From assembly GCA_002479255.1 (NCBI GenBank), contig DLMJ01000044.1:1-64000 (forward strand): a stretch of 64,000 nt of DNA, given 5' to 3'. The translations under genes and the position numbers were made by a program. Below the pieces are notes generated by a model. That model had not been told where the DNA came from. It did not search any database and was given only the letters and a program-made list of their open reading frames with translations. This document shows positions 60,794 through 64,000 of this stretch, piece by piece. The stretch comes from Candidatus Binatus soli. GTDB taxonomy: Bacteria; Desulfobacterota; Binatia; Binatales; Binataceae. Position 1 is the first letter of the stretch; every line of letters begins with the position of its first letter.

Positions 60794-60822
60794 TAGTCAG
60801 TGACTACTGCGGAATAGTCACT
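60794..60822. terminator. Overlapping dyads between convergent genes
   Basis: TAGTCA-G-TGACTA (60794-60806) is a perfect palindrome; its right half AGTGACTA (60799-60806) also pairs with TAGTCACT (60815-60822). The site is between the aminotransferase stop and the gyrA stop, where terminators of both strands are expected. GC content of the stems is low. Confidence 0.4.
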
Positions 60823-60829
60823 TCACTAG

Positions 60830-63373
60830 CTACTCTTCCGAATCCCCTGCGCCGTCGTTGCCATCGGATCCGTTGCCGTTGCCTTCGTCCTCGTCGCGCT
60901 CCGCCATCCCGGCCACGGCGCGGACGCGTTCGTCGCCCTCGAGCCGCACCATGTGAACGCCCTGCGCGTTGCGGCCGGTGATTCGCACTCCCTTGACGGC
61001 CAATCGAATCACCTTGCCGCCGTCGGTTATCAGCATCACCTGGTCATCGATCCCGACCTGCCGGACGCTGATCACTTTGCCGGTCTTCTCGGTCACGTTC
61101 ATCGTGATGACGCCCTTGCCGCCGCGATGGGTCAGCCGGTAGTCGGAGGCGGGCGTGCGCTTGCCGTAACCGAGTTCCGAAACCGTGAGGAGGGTCTCGT
61201 CGTCGCGCACGGTTGACATCGAAACGACTTCGTCCTCGACGAGGATGACGGTTTTGCCTTCCTTGACGGGCTGCGACTCGAGTTCCATGCCGACCACGCC
61301 GCCGGTGGCGCGGCCGATCGGGCGCGCTTCTTCTTCCTTGAAGCGAATCGCCTGTCCCTCGCGCGTCGAGAGCACGATTTGCTGATTGCCGTCGGTGATT
61401 CGCACGTCCACCAGCGTGTCGCCGTCTTCGAGATTGATCGCGATGATTCCGGTCCTGCGAATATTTTCGTATTCGTCGAGCGCGGTCTTCTTCACGCCGC
61501 CGCGGCGGGTCGAGAAAAAGAGGAACTTGCCCGCAGTCTCGCGCGGCACGGGAATAAATGCGGACAGCGTTTCATCATTGGCGAGGCTCAGCAGGTTGGC
61601 GATCGAGCGTCCCTTGGCGGCGCGTCCGCCCTCGGGCAGTTCGTAGGCCTTGAGCTCGTAAACCTTGCCGGCGCTGGTGAAGAACATCAGGCGGTCATGC
61701 GTCGATACGCGCTCGAGATGTTCGACGAAATCTTCTTCGGTGGTGGTCGCACCAATCTTGCCGCGGCCCCCGCGCTTCTGCGTGCGATACAGCGAGAGCG
61801 GGGTGCGCTTGATGTAGCCGCCGTGCGTGACGGTGACGAGGACGTCCTCCTCGACGATCAGGTCCTCGACCGAGAACTCTCCCTCCGCTTCGATGATCTG
61901 GGTGCGGCGCGGATCTGCGAATTCTTTTTTTATTTCGTCGAGCTCGCCTGCGATCAGCTTCAGCAATTCCTTCTCGTCGGCAAGAATTTTCTTGTAGCGC
62001 GCGATTAGAGCGACGGTCTCCTTGTGCTCGGTTTCGATCTTCTCGCGCTCGAGCGAAGTGAGACGGCGCAGCGTGAGATCGAGGATCGCCTGCGCCTGCA
62101 GCTGCGAGAGGCCGAACTGCTTCATCAAGCCGGTGCGGGCGGTCTCGGCATCCTTCGACTTGCGGATGAGATTGATGACCGCGTCGAGATTCTTGAGCGC
62201 GGTCAGCAAGCCGTCGAGGATATGAAGCCGCGCCTCGGCTTCTTTCAGCTCGAAGCGCGTGCGCCGCGTGAGGACGATCTTTCGATGCTCGAGGAACGCA
62301 ACGAGCATCTGCAGAAGATTCATCTCCTTGGGGCGGCCCTCGTGGATGCCGAGCAGAATGATGCCGTAGCCCTGCTGCATCTGGGTCAGCTTGTAGAGCT
62401 GGTTGAGCACGATGCGCGGCTCGGCGTCGCGCTTGAGCTCGATGACGACGCGCATCCCGTCGCGATCCGATTCGTCGCGGATGTCGCTGATGCCTTCGAT
62501 GCGCTTGTCGTTGACCAGCTCGGCCATCCGCTCGATCATGCGCGCCTTGTTCACCTGGTAGGGGATTTCGCGAATGATGATCGACGATCGCGAGCTGCGC
62601 TTGTCGGTCTCGATCACCGCCAGCGCGCGCATCGTAAGCGTGCCGCGGCCGGTCAGATAGGCCTGGCGAATCGCCTGGCGGCCGAGCAACTGACCGCCGG
62701 TCGGAAAATCCGGGCCGGGCACGATGTCGAGAATTTCCTCGTGCGTGATGCCCGGCTTGTCGATCAGCGCCTGCAGCGCGTCGCAAACCTCGCCGAGATT
62801 ATGCGGCGGGATGTTGGTCGCCATCCCGACTGCGATGCCGTCCGAGCCGTTCACGAGCAGGTTCGGGAATTGCGCGGGCAGAATCTCGGGCTCCATGTGC
62901 GAGCCGTCGAAGTTCGGGACGAAATCGACCGTGTCCTTGTCGATATCGGCGAGCATTCGCTCGGCCAGCCGCGTCAGCCGGCACTCGGTGTATCGGTACG
63001 CAGCGGGCGGATCGCCGTCGACAGAGCCGAAGTTGCCCTGGCCGTCGATGAGCAGGTAGCGCAGGCTGAACGGCTGCGCCATGCGGACCAGCGAATCGTA
63101 AACCGCCATGTCGCCGTGCGGATGGTAACGAGCGAGCACTTCGCCCACCACCGCTGCGCACTTGGTGTAGCGGCGGTTCGACAGCAGGCCGGTGCGGAAC
63201 ATCGCGTACAGGATGCGGCGATGGACAGGTTTGAGTCCGTCGCGAATTTGCGGCAGCGCGCGTCCGATATTCACCGACATCGCGTAGTCCAGGTAGGACT
63301 GCCGCATGTCGTCTTCGATATTCAGCAGCGCGGGTTCGTTGCGATGCGGTTCGTTGCCGTTGGTTTCAGCCAT
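60830..63373 (-). CDS. gyrA: DNA gyrase subunit A
   Basis: GyrA cuts and reseals DNA during supercoiling. In the 847-residue chain the catalytic Tyr128 is in YRYTECRLTRLAERM, and the GyrA box in the C-terminal propeller reads QKRGGRG. The quinolone region reads HPHGDMAVYDSLVRMAQ: position 89, equivalent to E. coli Ser83, is Met (codon 63107-63109), while the Asp87 equivalent is kept. The extreme C-terminus is acidic (DEDEGNGNGSDGND). gyrB precedes it on the same strand, about 35 bases away. Confidence 0.97.
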   Translation of the reverse strand: MAETNGNEPHRNEPALLNIEDDMRQSYLDYAMSVNIGRALPQIRDGLKPVHRRILYAMFRTGLLSNRRYTKCAAVVGEVLARYHPHGDMAVYDSLVRMAQPFSLRYLLIDGQGNFGSVDGDPPAAYRYTECRLTRLAERMLADIDKDTVDFVPNFDGSHMEPEILPAQFPNLLVNGSDGIAVGMATNIPPHNLGEVCDALQALIDKPGITHEEILDIVPGPDFPTGGQLLGRQAIRQAYLTGRGTLTMRALAVIETDKRSSRSSIIIREIPYQVNKARMIERMAELVNDKRIEGISDIRDESDRDGMRVVIELKRDAEPRIVLNQLYKLTQMQQGYGIILLGIHEGRPKEMNLLQMLVAFLEHRKIVLTRRTRFELKEAEARLHILDGLLTALKNLDAVINLIRKSKDAETARTGLMKQFGLSQLQAQAILDLTLRRLTSLEREKIETEHKETVALIARYKKILADEKELLKLIAGELDEIKKEFADPRRTQIIEAEGEFSVEDLIVEEDVLVTVTHGGYIKRTPLSLYRTQKRGGRGKIGATTTEEDFVEHLERVSTHDRLMFFTSAGKVYELKAYELPEGGRAAKGRSIANLLSLANDETLSAFIPVPRETAGKFLFFSTRRGGVKKTALDEYENIRRTGIIAINLEDGDTLVDVRITDGNQQIVLSTREGQAIRFKEEEARPIGRATGGVVGMELESQPVKEGKTVILVEDEVVSMSTVRDDETLLTVSELGYGKRTPASDYRLTHRGGKGVITMNVTEKTGKVISVRQVGIDDQVMLITDGGKVIRLAVKGVRITGRNAQGVHMVRLEGDERVRAVAGMAERDEDEGNGNGSDGNDGAGDSEE

Positions 63374-63408
63374 TTAATCCGGGGCTCCCGCGAGTTCCGC
63401 GCGGCTCG

Positions 63409-64000
63409 TCAGATGTCGAGGTTGCGGACGTTGAGCGCGTTCTCCTCGATAAACAGCCGCCGCGGCTCGACCTGGTCGCCCATCAACGTGGCGAAAACTT
63501 TCTCGGCTTCACCGACATCCGAAATCTGCACCCGCAGCATCGCCCGCGTCTCCGGATTCATCGTGGTCTCCCAGAGCTGCCCCGGATTCATCTCGCCGAG
63601 CCCCTTGTAGCGCTGGATGTCGACGCCCTTTTGTCCCGCGCCGAGCACGGCGTCGGCCACCGCCTTGAGCGTATCGACCGTGGATTCGCTTTCGCCAATT
63701 TTCAGCTTGAACGGCGCCTTGATTGCCTCGATTTCCGGATCGAGCCGGCGAATTTCGCGCAGCTCTCCGCTATGCAACAGCGTCAGATCGACCACCGTCG
63801 GCGGCGTCGCGCCGTTTTGCGAATGGCTGAACACCGCGCGCCAATGCGCTTCGCCGTCGGGCTGAATATCGAAGTTCAGGTTCGTGTCACGGGCATCTTT
63901 GACAATCGCTTCGGCCATCTCGTGGGCCGCCTTGTCGGACTCGAAGCTCTCGTCGCCAATCGTTTTGTCGGCTGACAGCCTGGCAAGCGACGCGATGATC
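63409..64000 (-). CDS. gyrB: DNA gyrase subunit B, C-terminal part only
   Basis: The minus-strand frame is open from the window edge to the stop at 63409. Its end has the GyrB TOPRIM/C-terminal pattern: RYKGLGEMNPGQLWETTMNP, then DVGEAEKVFATLMGDQVEPR and a conserved FIEENALNVRNLDI terminus. Only about the last 197 residues are seen; start and ATPase domain lie outside the window. It lies upstream of gyrA as an operon. Confidence 0.95.
   Translation of the reverse strand, partial: IIASLARLSADKTIGDESFESDKAAHEMAEAIVKDARDTNLNFDIQPDGEAHWRAVFSHSQNGATPPTVVDLTLLHSGELREIRRLDPEIEAIKAPFKLKIGESESTVDTLKAVADAVLGAGQKGVDIQRYKGLGEMNPGQLWETTMNPETRAMLRVQISDVGEAEKVFATLMGDQVEPRRLFIEENALNVRNLDI

Overview
The window comes from a high-GC bacterium. 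Several features point to a soil or sediment lineage near the old Deltaproteobacteria, with Binatota-like organisms my best guess (inference). These are two LLM-class flavin or F420 oxidoreductases, a deazaflavin (F420)-dependent nitroreductase family protein, paired acyl-CoA dehydrogenases, an xerC-hslV-hslU to arginine to lysine superoperon, and small secreted proteins. No rRNA, tRNA, CRISPR array, insertion sequence or prophage was recognised. Both ends of the window cut genes: a TPR protein at the left and gyrB at the right.

Layout. (a) 1-4.2 kb is accessory and visibly less GC-rich: a DUF4062-TPR protein truncated by the window edge, a DUF992 secreted protein, and a complete type II restriction-modification operon in the order C-R-M with a candidate C-box. 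Next to it lies a scar holding only the last 17 codons of glmS, beside an intact glmU. (b) 4.2-20 kb is core metabolism: glmU, a lipoprotein and a Cys-rich protein on the minus strand, then a plus-strand run of xerC-hslV-hslU-argB-argD-argF-argG-small Cys protein-argH-lipoprotein-lysA-dapF-dapA and a DUF1499 membrane protein. (c) 20-26.5 kb holds an LLM oxidoreductase, hisH-hisF-ribH in overlapping order, a MerR-TPR regulator, two small conserved proteins and a ferredoxin with a zinc-ribbon tail. (d) 26.7-39.5 kb is catabolic and redox: two acyl-CoA dehydrogenases, a ClC channel with CBS domains, a response regulator, a HemL-like aminotransferase, an F420-type nitroreductase, an amidase divergent from a TetR regulator whose candidate promoter carries a palindrome, a second LLM enzyme, a lipoprotein and a SagB-type double nitroreductase. 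(e) 39.7-54.7 kb covers transport and nitrogen: two APC permeases (the second carries a Usp-like tail cut off by an in-frame TAG), a PP2C phosphatase, a Ser/Thr kinase overlapping an ammonium transporter, an Lrp regulator, and gltB-gltD. (f) 54.7-64 kb holds a DsbA/HCCA-isomerase-like protein, glycolate oxidase glcD-glcE-glcF divergent from an alanine/serine-glyoxylate aminotransferase, then gyrA and the 3' part of gyrB.

How the genes fit together. The arginine and lysine/DAP genes are packed with stop/start overlaps, as expected for one long transcription unit that also carries XerC and the HslUV protease. Amt, Lrp and GltBD form an ammonium uptake and assimilation block. GlcDEF plus the aminotransferase would turn glycolate into glyoxylate and then glycine. 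The most unusual parts are the left-hand defence-like island with its glmS scar, the interrupted APC-Usp gene, an inverted-repeat-rich non-coding element at about 44.95-45.3 kb, and a methionine at the quinolone-determining position of GyrA.
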